From Pirellulales bacterium (lineage in GTDB: Bacteria; Planctomycetota; Planctomycetia; Pirellulales; UBA7805), in NCBI GenBank assembly GCA_030751095.1, contig JASMGX010000011.1, positions 1 to 36,891 of the forward strand: a DNA stretch of 36,891 nucleotides, read 5' to 3'. Shown one piece after another: positions 23,631-32,210 of this stretch. The first letter of the stretch is position 1. Every line of letters begins with the position of its first letter. The position numbers and the translations under genes are program-made. The notes under the pieces are model-generated. The model searched no databases and had not been told where the DNA came from. It saw nothing but the letters and a program-made list of their open reading frames with translations.

Positions 23631-24678
23631 CTATTTGATCGAGTTGGTCCATCAAATGATCGAGATCGTCCTTTTCCGTTGTATGTTGTGCCGGTTGCTC
23701 TCCGTCCCGATCGGTACCCATTTCGGCCATAGCGTTTCCGGTCCCATTTCGTCCGACCACTTCTCGCCCGGTCAACATCAATTCCTCATCGCGTTCTCGA
23801 ATGGCAAGGTCCATGGCATCCACAGGTTCCATGGCGCCAAAGAGTTTGGAAAGATCAATCTTTAAGTCGTCCGCTGTTTTTTGGCTTCCGGCGATTGCGG
23901 GCGTTTTGTGTTGCGGAAAAAGAATTGCATTTTCGGGGCACACGCGAGCACAAGCAGGGCAGCCTTTACGACAATCGTCCGGTTGTTCCACCAGGATCAT
24001 CTCAGTGCGATCGACGCCGTAGACCCCGAACAGGCAAAAGTCAATGCATTCCATACAATTGGTGCAGCGACTCATATCGATCACCGGATACCACCGCCGC
24101 TTGGTCTCTTCTTTGATGATCACCGGTTTTCCAGGAGCTTTCCCATTGCTCTTGGGAATCCTGCTCGAGGACGCATCTCCGGTGATATTTCCGAGGGCAG
24201 GTTCGATGATGGTAATCTTCGCCTCTTCTGAAATCCGTCTGATTTCCTGTAGATACACCTTCGCCTCTTTGCGGAGCCGTAGATCGAGACAGTAAATCTT
24301 TCGTAGCGGGATTTTTAGCGAGTCGATGAGGTGGGGGGCATCCTCTCCATGATTGTCTGTTGGTATTTCGTCCGCTTTTTCACCCTCGGCCTGCTCTGTC
24401 AGAAGTGTCAAGCCTTCCTGACCCTGGATCGCATTGCGTGCGAGGGTCCATCGTGCCGCCCGGGGGTACATCCAACTCAGGACGATCATGTCGCCCGCAA
24501 TCCCCTGTAGGCAGAGCATACCCGGCCCGTCAGCACTCAGGTCGTATAGGTGTGAAACGACGACCACCTCAAGTGACGGTTCACAGAGCAGTTGGGAGAC
24601 AATCTCTTCCTCGAGTTTTTTCTTGGCCGGGTGACGGCTCTGGCCCTGGGCGAGGACGACTGTAATGCGATGAGCCAT
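23623..24678 (-). CDS. two-[4Fe-4S] ferredoxin-domain protein with unknown N-terminal domain
   Basis: 351 residues. The first 165 residues form an unrecognised domain beginning MAHRITVVLAQGQSRHPAKK, with alternating strands and helices and no cofactor motif I can name. The middle holds a ferredoxin fold with two cluster motifs: CTNCMECIDFC (CxxCxxCx3C) and DDCRKGCPACARVCPENAI (Cx3CxxCx3CP). The C-terminal 90 residues are charged and probably flexible. Together this looks like an electron-transfer or Fe-S accessory protein serving neighbouring redox enzymes. It is the last gene of the run beginning at 31584, 87 bases after the GcvH-like gene. A HemN-like radical SAM protein just upstream would need such an electron donor, which is inference. 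Confidence 0.85.
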   Translation of the reverse strand: MAHRITVVLAQGQSRHPAKKKLEEEIVSQLLCEPSLEVVVVSHLYDLSADGPGMLCLQGIAGDMIVLSWMYPRAARWTLARNAIQGQEGLTLLTEQAEGEKADEIPTDNHGEDAPHLIDSLKIPLRKIYCLDLRLRKEAKVYLQEIRRISEEAKITIIEPALGNITGDASSSRIPKSNGKAPGKPVIIKEETKRRWYPVIDMSRCTNCMECIDFCLFGVYGVDRTEMILVEQPDDCRKGCPACARVCPENAILFPQHKTPAIAGSQKTADDLKIDLSKLFGAMEPVDAMDLAIRERDEELMLTGREVVGRNGTGNAMAEMGTDRDGEQPAQHTTEKDDLDHLMDQLDQIDL

Positions 24679-24765
24679 GGCAGCAGAGGGGCTAGTGGGT
24701 GCGAAAGTTGCAGGAAAACAACAACCATCGTAATTGTTTTTCGCGCGATTACAACAGTCTGTGGA

Positions 24766-25215
24766 CTACTCGTTCAACTGCCCCTTAATGGTTTTCTGGG
24801 TCACTTCCCAGACGGCGTTCAGGTGCTGCAGATAATCGGATGCCTCGAGAAGTGGCTCGCTATCAGCTGCGATTTCAAACAGCCATCCCGCGCCGTATTT
24901 GTCGACGTTGATTGCCGATGGGTCCTTGAGTAGGTCACTGTTAATGCGAAGAATTTTTCCGGTGAGCGGTGCATGAAGCGAACTCTCAGCTTTGCTGCTT
25001 TCGATGTCGCCAATCTGCATGCCTTCACGGACATCCATGCCCGCAGAGATGTCCCAATCGAGAAAATAGACATCTTGCAACAACCGCACAGCGTACGCCG
25101 CAAAGCCAAACCGCCAGCCCTCTTCACGCTCCAACGCCCACATGTGATTTTTTGCATAGAGTCGATCGATCGGAAAAACCGCTTCGAAGGTACCCATCTG
25201 GAACACGAGGCTCAT
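24766..25215 (-). CDS. GcvH-like lipoyl-domain protein
   Basis: 149 residues with the glycine cleavage H-protein fold. KNHMWALEREEGWRFGFAAY corresponds to the HEWV...GIT region; GDIESSKAESSLHAPLTGKI contains the lipoylation site (K75), and NVDKYGAGWLFEIA matches the PYGxGWL end. H-proteins carry aminomethyl groups on lipoyl-lysine between GcvP and GcvT, but no gcvT, gcvP or lipoate ligase is in the window. The extra N-terminal residues (MSLVFQMGTFEAVFPIDRLY) and the divergent motif suggest a specialised lipoyl carrier, as in some sulfur or radical SAM systems. It overlaps the upstream HemN-like gene by four bases, so the two are made together. Confidence 0.88.
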   Translation of the reverse strand: MSLVFQMGTFEAVFPIDRLYAKNHMWALEREEGWRFGFAAYAVRLLQDVYFLDWDISAGMDVREGMQIGDIESSKAESSLHAPLTGKILRINSDLLKDPSAINVDKYGAGWLFEIAADSEPLLEASDYLQHLNAVWEVTQKTIKGQLNE

Positions 25216-26516
25216 GTATATCGGACCCCCTGGTGCTTTTTTTCAAAGAAGGCAGGTAGCAGAGAGTCGACACGTAGCAGTCCCTGACGGGTCAGGCGGA
25301 TCTTCTCGGCATCGGTTTCTACAAAACCATCCTGAACATAACTTGTCCAGACCGACTGCCACTGTGCAAAGATGTCTGTCTGGTATTTGTTTTGAAAATA
25401 TGCGATGTCGAGTTGGCCGGTTTTTAACTGGAGAATCATTTCCCGGATCAGTGCCTGATTTTGTGTCGGACGCAGTGCTCGGTTCAGTGGCAGATTGCCC
25501 GAAGATAGATCATCGATATAATCCTGCCACTCCGGTTTGTTTTGATAGTGAACACCCGAGACGTGGCCAAAACTGGCAATGCCGGTGGCCAGAAGATCGC
25601 TCCCTTGCCAGACGTTATCGCGATAACTGAAATTGACCTTGCGCTCATCTCGAACCATCGTGTATGCAGTCGATATGCTGTAGCCTGCATTTGCCAATGC
25701 GTCAAAGGCGTGATCGACCCACTGTCGTTTTGTCGCCCAATCGGCAACCGGCATCTCAATCCGGTGTTCGAGGATGTCCTGCGAGTAGACCGTATTGAAC
25801 GGTAGTTCCATCTGGTAGATCGTGACGCTGTCCGGGGCAAGCTTGATCGAACGCTGCACCGAGTCTCGCCAGGTTGCTTCCGTTTCACCCACCATGCCCG
25901 CAATCAGGTCGATATTGATGTTGTCGAAATCGGCCTGCTCGATCCACTCCCAGGACTTGTAGATTTCGGTGGAAAGGTGCGCGCGACCATTCTCTTGAAG
26001 TACCCGATCGTTAAAATTTTCAACTCCAAGACTCAGTCTCGTTATTCCCAATTTCTTCAAAGTCTGGATTTTGGATTGGGAGAGTGTCCCCGGTTCGCAT
26101 TCAAAAGTGACCTCTTCCGCCTCGTCCCATCGGACATGTTGACGGAGGCGATCGACAAGTCGCACCAGTTGTTTGCTGCTGAGAAACGAAGGTGTTCCCC
26201 CTCCAAAATAGACAAAACGAAAAGGACGATCTCCTGTCACCGGGAGTTGGCTTAACAGTTCGATTTCCTTAGAGAGGGCCGAAAGATATTCTTCGATTTG
26301 TCCACTTTGTTTCCCGGTGATTACTTTGTAGTAACAAAATTTGCATCGCTTGCGACAAAATGGAATGTGCAGGTAGAGTCCTAGCGGTACATCGGCCGGT
26401 GGTGCTTGCATGGCCGCCTCAAGAACCGGAATGCTCTCGACTTGCCATTGCGAAAAGGGCGGATAGTTGGAGATGAAATAACTTCCAACTTCGGTTTCTG
26501 TCGCTTCTCTCGACAT
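25212..26516 (-). CDS. HemN/HemW-like radical SAM protein
   Basis: 434 residues. LYLHIPFCRKRCKFCYYKV carries the CxxxCxxC cluster motif (C54, C58, C61); the family signatures YFGGGTPSFLS and ISRLSLG-like RLSLGVENFNDRVL follow. A HemN-type C-terminal winged domain is visible (GIASFGHVSGVHYQNKPEWQDYI, then REMILQLKTGQLD and LTRQGLLRVDSLL). Coproporphyrinogen dehydrogenase is the best known member, but most relatives are heme chaperones (HemW) or have other jobs, and the CKFCYY context differs from the CxYCDF of both. Assignment to heme synthesis is therefore unsure. It precedes a GcvH-like gene with a four-base overlap, an arrangement not expected for a heme enzyme. Confidence 0.88.
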   Translation of the reverse strand: MSREATETEVGSYFISNYPPFSQWQVESIPVLEAAMQAPPADVPLGLYLHIPFCRKRCKFCYYKVITGKQSGQIEEYLSALSKEIELLSQLPVTGDRPFRFVYFGGGTPSFLSSKQLVRLVDRLRQHVRWDEAEEVTFECEPGTLSQSKIQTLKKLGITRLSLGVENFNDRVLQENGRAHLSTEIYKSWEWIEQADFDNINIDLIAGMVGETEATWRDSVQRSIKLAPDSVTIYQMELPFNTVYSQDILEHRIEMPVADWATKRQWVDHAFDALANAGYSISTAYTMVRDERKVNFSYRDNVWQGSDLLATGIASFGHVSGVHYQNKPEWQDYIDDLSSGNLPLNRALRPTQNQALIREMILQLKTGQLDIAYFQNKYQTDIFAQWQSVWTSYVQDGFVETDAEKIRLTRQGLLRVDSLLPAFFEKKHQGVRYT

Positions 26517-26564
26517 GAGGTGGGTCTGTCTGTTCGGGGAATGAAAAAGCAGCCGGTCTGTCTT

Positions 26565-27752
26565 CTATTCGGTCTGTTTGTCGCCGAAACAGTATAAGAC
26601 ACCCGCTTCGTTGCCGATGACCAAACGCCCTTGGGCAACCGCAGGCGAGGCGCTGAAGGGAGCACCCCCATCGTACGACCAGACTTTTTCTCCAGTTTTT
26701 AAATCAAGTCCGTAGATGCGACCATCTGCCGATCCTACAAAGACACGATCATCGACAATAACCGGTGAAGAATCGATGCGACCTTTTGTGGGAAACGACC
26801 AATTTCTTTTGCCCGTGGCGTCAATGAGTTCTACAAGTTTGTTGCGCCCGCCGATCACCACCCCACGGTCGCTTACTGCGGGGCTCGATCGATACGAAGT
26901 ACGCCGCTTGGAATTTTGATATTTCCAGATGATTTTCGGCTTCTTCCAATCAACATCAAAGAGCGTCGCTCCCTCAGTGCCAAAATAGACGTTTGGTCCC
27001 ACCACCGCGGGTGTTGAAAGTGTGGGATCTCCAATCTCCACCGTTTCCACCGTGGAGCCGGTTTCGACATCAATGACATGTAATTTGCCGTCGCAGCCAC
27101 ATATGAAAACGTACTGTTCACCTAAAGTCGGTGTGCATTGGATGCCACCACTTGCTTCGATGGTATATTTCCAAATGATCGATCCATCACTCATGCGAAA
27201 ACGGTAAAGGCTCCCATCTTGCGATCCAATGAGCACACTTTCTTTGTAGAAGTTGGGACTGGAGTTGATTTCTGCTTCTGTTTCTTGTTTCCAGATCAGA
27301 TTGCCCGTTGTTGCATCGAGGCAATAAAAAACCCCATCACTATCACCTGCAAAGACACGGTTGTTGCGTACTGCCGCGGAGCCAAGAAACCCGATGTCGA
27401 CTTCATAACTCCACTTCTTGTGACCGGTCTCAAGCTCAATGGCATAAAAATGTTTGTCGGCATCGCCGATATAGATCGTGCCATCTACGATCGCGGCAGT
27501 GGCAGCAAAGAAACTCTCTTCGGCGCGAAATTCCCAGAGCAGTTGCAGATTCTCAGGCAACGTTGAGGTTGCAACGCCGGTCCCGGCAGGGTTGCCGCGA
27601 AAGAGAGGCCAGTCGTTGTTCGTCGTGCTATGTGGGTCTTCCTCGCCAGCATGGAGTTGGCAGACAGTCGGAATCATTGCCTGGAAAAAGATCCAGGCAA
27701 TAAACAATAGCGACAAACGGTGCGGCAAAGAAGCACGTTGAACCAAGTTCAT
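26565..27752 (-). CDS. secreted PQQ-like beta-propeller repeat protein
   Basis: 395 residues. The first 37 form a signal peptide (basic start, then LSLLFIAWIFFQAM, likely cleaved near HAGEED). The rest is a beta-propeller built from PQQ-like repeats with regularly spaced turns such as DGTIYIGDADKHFYAIE, GDSDGVFYCLDATTGNLIW and GSADGRIYGLDLKTGEKVW. It begins with DWPLFRGNPAGTG, a phrase typical of planctomycete members. Without a catalytic partner domain it is more likely a binding or scaffold propeller than a quinoprotein dehydrogenase. It lies 10 bases after the alcohol dehydrogenase gene and 48 before the HemN-like gene, so it is inside the redox run. Confidence 0.9.
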   Translation of the reverse strand: MNLVQRASLPHRLSLLFIAWIFFQAMIPTVCQLHAGEEDPHSTTNNDWPLFRGNPAGTGVATSTLPENLQLLWEFRAEESFFAATAAIVDGTIYIGDADKHFYAIELETGHKKWSYEVDIGFLGSAAVRNNRVFAGDSDGVFYCLDATTGNLIWKQETEAEINSSPNFYKESVLIGSQDGSLYRFRMSDGSIIWKYTIEASGGIQCTPTLGEQYVFICGCDGKLHVIDVETGSTVETVEIGDPTLSTPAVVGPNVYFGTEGATLFDVDWKKPKIIWKYQNSKRRTSYRSSPAVSDRGVVIGGRNKLVELIDATGKRNWSFPTKGRIDSSPVIVDDRVFVGSADGRIYGLDLKTGEKVWSYDGGAPFSASPAVAQGRLVIGNEAGVLYCFGDKQTE

Positions 27753-27762
27753 AGTCCGGTCC

Positions 27763-28914
27763 TTAGAGAGCGGCCCGATAAAGATCTTGGAGATCTGTCA
27801 CATGTACTTTACGGGGATTGAAGGTCCCAGTCCACTGTTGCGCCGCCGCCGCAGCCAGTTCGTCCAGTGCAGCCGGATCGATGTCGCACTGTGTCAGACG
27901 ACTTTTAAGGCCCGCTCGTTCAATCAGCAGCGAGACAAAATCGGCCAGTCCACCCGCTCCGGCGCCCGCTGGCGGACAATGTTCCAAAGGCTGTGCGCTC
28001 GCCAGGATCTCCTCGTACCAGAGTCCGGCAACAGTCGCATTGTAGCGGATGACGTGAGGAAGCATGATGGCCACGGCTTGACCATGGACGATACCGTAGT
28101 TGGCAGTTAGTGGATTGGCCAGAGCGTGGACAGCACCCAACATCGAGTTTTCAATTGCTGTGCCGGCAAGACAGGCACCGAGTTGCATTCCACCGCGCGC
28201 CTGCAGATCGGTTGGTTCATCAATGACCTTTAGATAGTTGCTCGCGAGCAATCTCCACGCTTCTCGACTGTAGGCGAGCGATACCGGATTCCGACGCGTC
28301 GTGACGTAGGTCTCCAGGGCATGTGCGACCGCATCAATTCCAGTCAGGGCGGTCAGCAAAGCTGGTTGAGTTTGGGTCAGCTTGGAATCGAGTAGGGCAA
28401 TACGAAATGCCGCACGGCGATCACCACAAGCCATTTTTTCATGCGTCTGAGAATCGGAGATGAGTGCAAAACTCTGTGCCTCACTCCCGGTGCCTGCTGT
28501 GGTGGGGACCGCAATCATCGGCAACATGTCCCGGGTTGCTTTCCCGATCCCCCGGTAATCCTGCATTTTGCCACCACAGGAAAACAGGAAGTTGATGCCC
28601 TTGGCGCAATCCATGGAACTGCCGCCCCCCAACCCCACGATCAAGTCGGGCTCAAAACACCCGGCGACGACGAGTCCCGCTTCCACATCTTCCGTCGTTG
28701 GATTTTCGTGGACACCGACAAAGAGTTCTGTTTTTAGTCCCTCCTTCTGCAAGGCCTCCAGTCCGCGAGGGGCATGCCCCGCAGCGACAATTCCAGGATC
28801 GCTGACGACCAAAACCCGTTCGCCCCCTAAACCGACTGCCAGAGATCCGAGGTCATCGATTCGATCGATACCAAAAGCAATACGCGTTTGAGGGTACACA
28901 TCAAAGGGATTCAT
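27763..28914 (-). CDS. iron-containing alcohol dehydrogenase (type III)
   Basis: 383 residues. The NAD-binding GGGSSMDCAKG motif at about residue 97, PTTAGTGSEAQSFALI, and the metal-binding stretch with GAVHALANPLTANYGIVHG followed by a further HGQAVAIMLPHVIRYN region mark a type III (iron) alcohol dehydrogenase. Such enzymes reduce aldehydes to alcohols or the reverse with NAD(P)H. The start overlaps the end of the upstream aldehyde dehydrogenase by four bases (ATGA). An acid-activating enzyme, aldehyde dehydrogenase and alcohol dehydrogenase in a row suggest stepwise reduction of a carboxylic acid to an alcohol, or the reverse oxidation. Confidence 0.93.
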   Translation of the reverse strand: MNPFDVYPQTRIAFGIDRIDDLGSLAVGLGGERVLVVSDPGIVAAGHAPRGLEALQKEGLKTELFVGVHENPTTEDVEAGLVVAGCFEPDLIVGLGGGSSMDCAKGINFLFSCGGKMQDYRGIGKATRDMLPMIAVPTTAGTGSEAQSFALISDSQTHEKMACGDRRAAFRIALLDSKLTQTQPALLTALTGIDAVAHALETYVTTRRNPVSLAYSREAWRLLASNYLKVIDEPTDLQARGGMQLGACLAGTAIENSMLGAVHALANPLTANYGIVHGQAVAIMLPHVIRYNATVAGLWYEEILASAQPLEHCPPAGAGAGGLADFVSLLIERAGLKSRLTQCDIDPAALDELAAAAAQQWTGTFNPRKVHVTDLQDLYRAAL

Positions 28915-30389
28915 GAGGTCGATGTTTCCGCCTTTTTGTTGCCCTCGCCCGGCAAAGATGTGTTTGCCTGGTCTGTGGTCTGCAGGGCACGGGCACGATA
29001 AAGGAAATCGACGATATTTCCCTCATGGGGTTGTAGCCAATCCAACTGGGTCGTTTTGATGGGCCCTAAGTTCAACCGATCGATATGTGTGGCATCTGTG
29101 AGTTGTCGCTGCAAGCCACTCGCACGGGTGAGTCCGCTTGCTACGAGAGTGCGCCCCATCGACGCGATCATTTTGTCTTCCGGACACTCGACCACCGCGA
29201 CAAACGGGAACATGTATTCTTTGCTGGCAATGCTGCATGTCGCACTGTTACAGTGGACGACCGTGGGCTTTAGATAGGCATGTTCGGGGTGTTGCACCAG
29301 TCGGGGACCGAAGGACTCGGTCAGGTGTTCGACCCCGGATTCTTGGAGGTCCGCTTCGATCGTGTTCCAGATCGCAGTAGCCATGTCAGGATTTGTGAAG
29401 GCCGCCAGTTGTGCCGCTTCATCTTCCGGAGGAAGGGCTTCGATCGGGCCGATTCGTTCGGCGATCGCCTCGGCAATATCGTGGGTGTGGCGGGAGGCCC
29501 AGATCCCCGAGGCGTTGATGCAACTCCGCCCACTGTTGGCGAGTACACTTTCCACCATGAGGTCGAGATAGTCTTCCCAGTCATCCACAAGATCATCTCC
29601 GAGAAGGATTTTACTGTAGCCGGGGCCGTGGACCTGAACTTTGGGATTTCCCTGGTACTGCTCAATCGTCGGTTCGCCGCCGAAGATCATACAGCGGTTG
29701 CAATCAGAGACGACTGCCGAACCGATATCTGCACCTTCTCCGGGATAGATCGAGAACGCCTCGGAAGGGATCCCTGCTTCCACGAAGGCAGACATCATCC
29801 GATAAGGAGTCCACGGTTCCAGGGAGCCCGGTTTAAGAACCAATCCGATCTGCAGAGGAATGACGGGGAGCCAAAGCGTATGGACTCCGGGTGAATTTGA
29901 TGGCAGCACGAGCCCGAGAACGGGACTTTGTGCCTGATAGCTGACGGTGACGCCACGCTCTTCAGTTCCATAGCCGTGGCTGAGGATGTTCAGGTCCAAT
30001 CCCCGCGTGAGTGCATCGAGTAATCTATCCATATGTCGGAGCACATAGTAATTTTTTTCCATATTGCTGCGACACATATGTTCGGGAAGACCGGTGGTCG
30101 CCGACTGGGCACGAGCGAACTCAGCGGGGGTCTGGGTGCCATCGCCCATCGGCAGTGTGCCATCGCGGAAGAGTGTTGCGGCCTGTTGGACCTTTTGAAT
30201 CAATTCTGCACAAGGAATACTCCGAAGGGCCTCTCGGGCTGCTGTCGCCTTGCGCAAATCGCGTTTCAGCAGTCCCGCCCCCGCCTGACTGATTTGCGCA
30301 ATCGTCTCACCGCTGATGAAATGTCGAATTTCACGAGACTCGAGAGACTCGTACGGTTTTCCCCAGCGAATAATAGGTAGCTTGAGCAT
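28911..30389 (-). CDS. aldehyde dehydrogenase-superfamily protein, probably CoA-acylating
   Basis: 492 residues. The catalytic cysteine lies in VLANSGRSCINASGIW, the usual ALDH context. The place of the general-base glutamate (ELGGKxP) reads VHGPGYSKILL, with no glutamate; loss of this residue is seen in CoA-acylating aldehyde dehydrogenases, where thioester is released to CoA rather than water. NAD-binding residues VLPSNSPGVHTLWLP and KPGSLEPWTPY are visible. The N-terminal 70 residues are a helical extension. It probably reduces an acyl-CoA (or the enzyme-bound acyl of the upstream ligase) to aldehyde. Gene spacing: 58 bases after the ligase, four-base overlap with the alcohol dehydrogenase. 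Confidence 0.9.
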   Translation of the reverse strand: MLKLPIIRWGKPYESLESREIRHFISGETIAQISQAGAGLLKRDLRKATAAREALRSIPCAELIQKVQQAATLFRDGTLPMGDGTQTPAEFARAQSATTGLPEHMCRSNMEKNYYVLRHMDRLLDALTRGLDLNILSHGYGTEERGVTVSYQAQSPVLGLVLPSNSPGVHTLWLPVIPLQIGLVLKPGSLEPWTPYRMMSAFVEAGIPSEAFSIYPGEGADIGSAVVSDCNRCMIFGGEPTIEQYQGNPKVQVHGPGYSKILLGDDLVDDWEDYLDLMVESVLANSGRSCINASGIWASRHTHDIAEAIAERIGPIEALPPEDEAAQLAAFTNPDMATAIWNTIEADLQESGVEHLTESFGPRLVQHPEHAYLKPTVVHCNSATCSIASKEYMFPFVAVVECPEDKMIASMGRTLVASGLTRASGLQRQLTDATHIDRLNLGPIKTTQLDWLQPHEGNIVDFLYRARALQTTDQANTSLPGEGNKKAETSTS

Positions 30390-30447
30390 GGTTGGCTATT
30401 CGGGTCTCAGAAGGCACAAAAGTGAAACGGATGACGGCCCATTTCTT

Positions 30448-31584
30448 TCAATACACTCCAACGGTTGTTGCATCGGTCAGTTTTCGAAATGGCCGTACGC
30501 CACTGACACCATCCCAGGGATATTTCTCGTAGGGCGGTTCCCGTTCGCCCTCGTCGCGTTCTAAAAACCCGGGAACAAAAAACTCTTTCGTCAATGTGGT
30601 CAGTCGCACACGACCGGTTTCTCCGTAGGCAACGATGCGGTCGCTCTCGTCAAAATCAACAACTTCCAGAACCGCGCGAGGTTGCGGCGCGTAATAGGCA
30701 ATTTTGTAGCCATCTTCTGCTCGGACCGGGCGAGAGCAGGCGAGGCCCATGAGTGTATTGCCGTAGGTCGGTGTCATGTAGATGCCGCCCTCGGAAGGGC
30801 TGCCGCCGAGTAATTCCTCCGTAGCAAAACGGGTCCATTGCGGTGTGAATTCAGTTCCACCGGAAAAGATGCCCGTAATGCCCGCTTCCGCAATGCTGCT
30901 CCCTTGCTCCTCAAGACCCAATGCCAGCGCTTCAAGCAGTTTAGGGGTCGCAAAAAGACAGCGAATGTCGTGGCCTGCTCCGAGAATGGTAATTGCCTGA
31001 TCAATGCAATGTTTTTTGTATTCTTCAAGATGATCCATCCATCCCTTTTTGATCAATTTGATGACCCAACGCGGATCAAGATCGATGCAGAAGCAGATCC
31101 CACCACGGAATTGGCAGAGGTGTTCGACCGCGAGCCGTAGCCGTCGCGGTCCTGAAGGACCTAGCATGAGCCAATTGCTCCCGGGTGGGAAATATTCATC
31201 GGGGAGTGTTTTGCTGAAGAGTTCGTAATCGATGCGAAAATCATCAATGACAATCCGCGATTTTGGGACTCCTGTGGTTCCCCCGGTTTCAAACACGAAA
31301 ATCGGTGAGTTTTCATACCCCTTTGGGACCCACCGCCGGACCGGGCCTCCGCGAAGAAGTTCGTCTTCGAAAGGCGGGAACTTTTTTAAGTCATCGTAGG
31401 TGTTGATTTCGCGAAGGGGGTCAAAGTTGAGAACCTCCTTCGCATATTGCAGCCAAAAGGGACAGCCGGTGGCGGGATGAAAGTGCCACTGCACAATTTT
31501 ATGAACGTGGGCGTCGAGCTCGCACCGCGCTGCCGAGATTGCTTCGGCAGCCACGACATCAAGATTTGGTTCAGGCTCAGGCAT
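30448..31584 (-). CDS. LuxE/CapK-like acyl- or aryl-activating enzyme (short AMP-binding family)
   Basis: About 378 residues. The nucleotide motif FETGGTTGVPKSR corresponds to the TSGTTGxPK loop of adenylate-forming enzymes, and IFSGGTEFTPQW and YMTPTYGNTLMG to the next conserved blocks. The family, shorter than full acyl-CoA ligases, includes LuxE acyl-protein synthetases and CapK/coenzyme F390 synthetase-like proteins. It should activate a carboxylate as acyl-AMP and pass it to a thiol. The start at 31584 (MPEPEPNLDVV) is chosen over 31626 because the extra residues look spurious. It is the first gene of the seven-gene run and is followed by an acyl-aldehyde dehydrogenase, as luxE and luxC are paired. 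Substrate unknown; fatty or aromatic acids are both possible. Confidence 0.82.
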   Translation of the reverse strand: MPEPEPNLDVVAAEAISAARCELDAHVHKIVQWHFHPATGCPFWLQYAKEVLNFDPLREINTYDDLKKFPPFEDELLRGGPVRRWVPKGYENSPIFVFETGGTTGVPKSRIVIDDFRIDYELFSKTLPDEYFPPGSNWLMLGPSGPRRLRLAVEHLCQFRGGICFCIDLDPRWVIKLIKKGWMDHLEEYKKHCIDQAITILGAGHDIRCLFATPKLLEALALGLEEQGSSIAEAGITGIFSGGTEFTPQWTRFATEELLGGSPSEGGIYMTPTYGNTLMGLACSRPVRAEDGYKIAYYAPQPRAVLEVVDFDESDRIVAYGETGRVRLTTLTKEFFVPGFLERDEGEREPPYEKYPWDGVSGVRPFRKLTDATTVGVY

Positions 31585-31739
31585 GTTGATCCCTAGAGAG
31601 CGAGGATGGGCTCGGACAGGCGGCACAAAAACCGAGGAAACGGCGCAACAGCCGACTAGCCAAGAATAGCTCCTGCGGTTGCAAAAGTCGAGAACCCCGC
31701 CGACCTGTCTCGTGTCTCGAGGTCAACCCCGCGTCGATG

Positions 31740-32210
31740 TCATTCGTGTTGGGATGGATCGTTTGTCTGACCCAATTGAGAGAGCATCTGCAACACACCA
31801 TTTAGGTGCGCCAGGCGTGGGCCGAAACGATCGACAAACTCATTGAAAACAAATTCACCATCTCCCATCGCGTCTGCATTTTCCTCGACCTCTGCCGTTA
31901 GGTTGTGCAGGAATTCGGCTTGAACCTGTGCGAGGGACTCGGCGGCCTGTTTGCAGTTTCTTGCCAATCCTGGATTCGCCTGTCGCCACTTCTGCAACTC
32001 GTCACCACGCTGTCGTTGATTGGCCAGGGCATTTGCGACAACGTCCTCAAGCAAATCGTTATTGCGATCAAGTGCAGCAAGAATCTGATGAAGCAATTCG
32101 GTCTGTTCGTTCTCGTGCCGGTGGGACCTCAATGAGGCATCGCTCTGCGAACTGGCTGTTATGTCGATCTGAGAAAACAACTGGGAGGCCTGCTGAGGAT
32201 CTCTAGACAT
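31740..32210 (-). CDS. helical hypothetical protein
   Basis: 156 residues, polar and rich in Glu, Gln, Asn and Ala, with long predicted helices (LHQILAALDRNNDLLEDVV, AAESLAQVQAEFLHNL) that may form a coiled coil. No signal peptide, membrane segment or catalytic motif is seen, and no family is recognised. It is followed by 155 bases without a gene before the acid-activating enzyme, so it may be transcribed alone or with that run. It is divergent from the 32548 gene across a long leader. Confidence 0.7.
   Translation of the reverse strand: MSRDPQQASQLFSQIDITASSQSDASLRSHRHENEQTELLHQILAALDRNNDLLEDVVANALANQRQRGDELQKWRQANPGLARNCKQAAESLAQVQAEFLHNLTAEVEENADAMGDGEFVFNEFVDRFGPRLAHLNGVLQMLSQLGQTNDPSQHE

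Noticed and set aside
25212-26516. hemN or hemW as a gene name
   Set aside because: The family is clear but the cluster context (CKFCYY) and the lipoyl-protein neighbour do not support a heme function firmly enough for a symbol.
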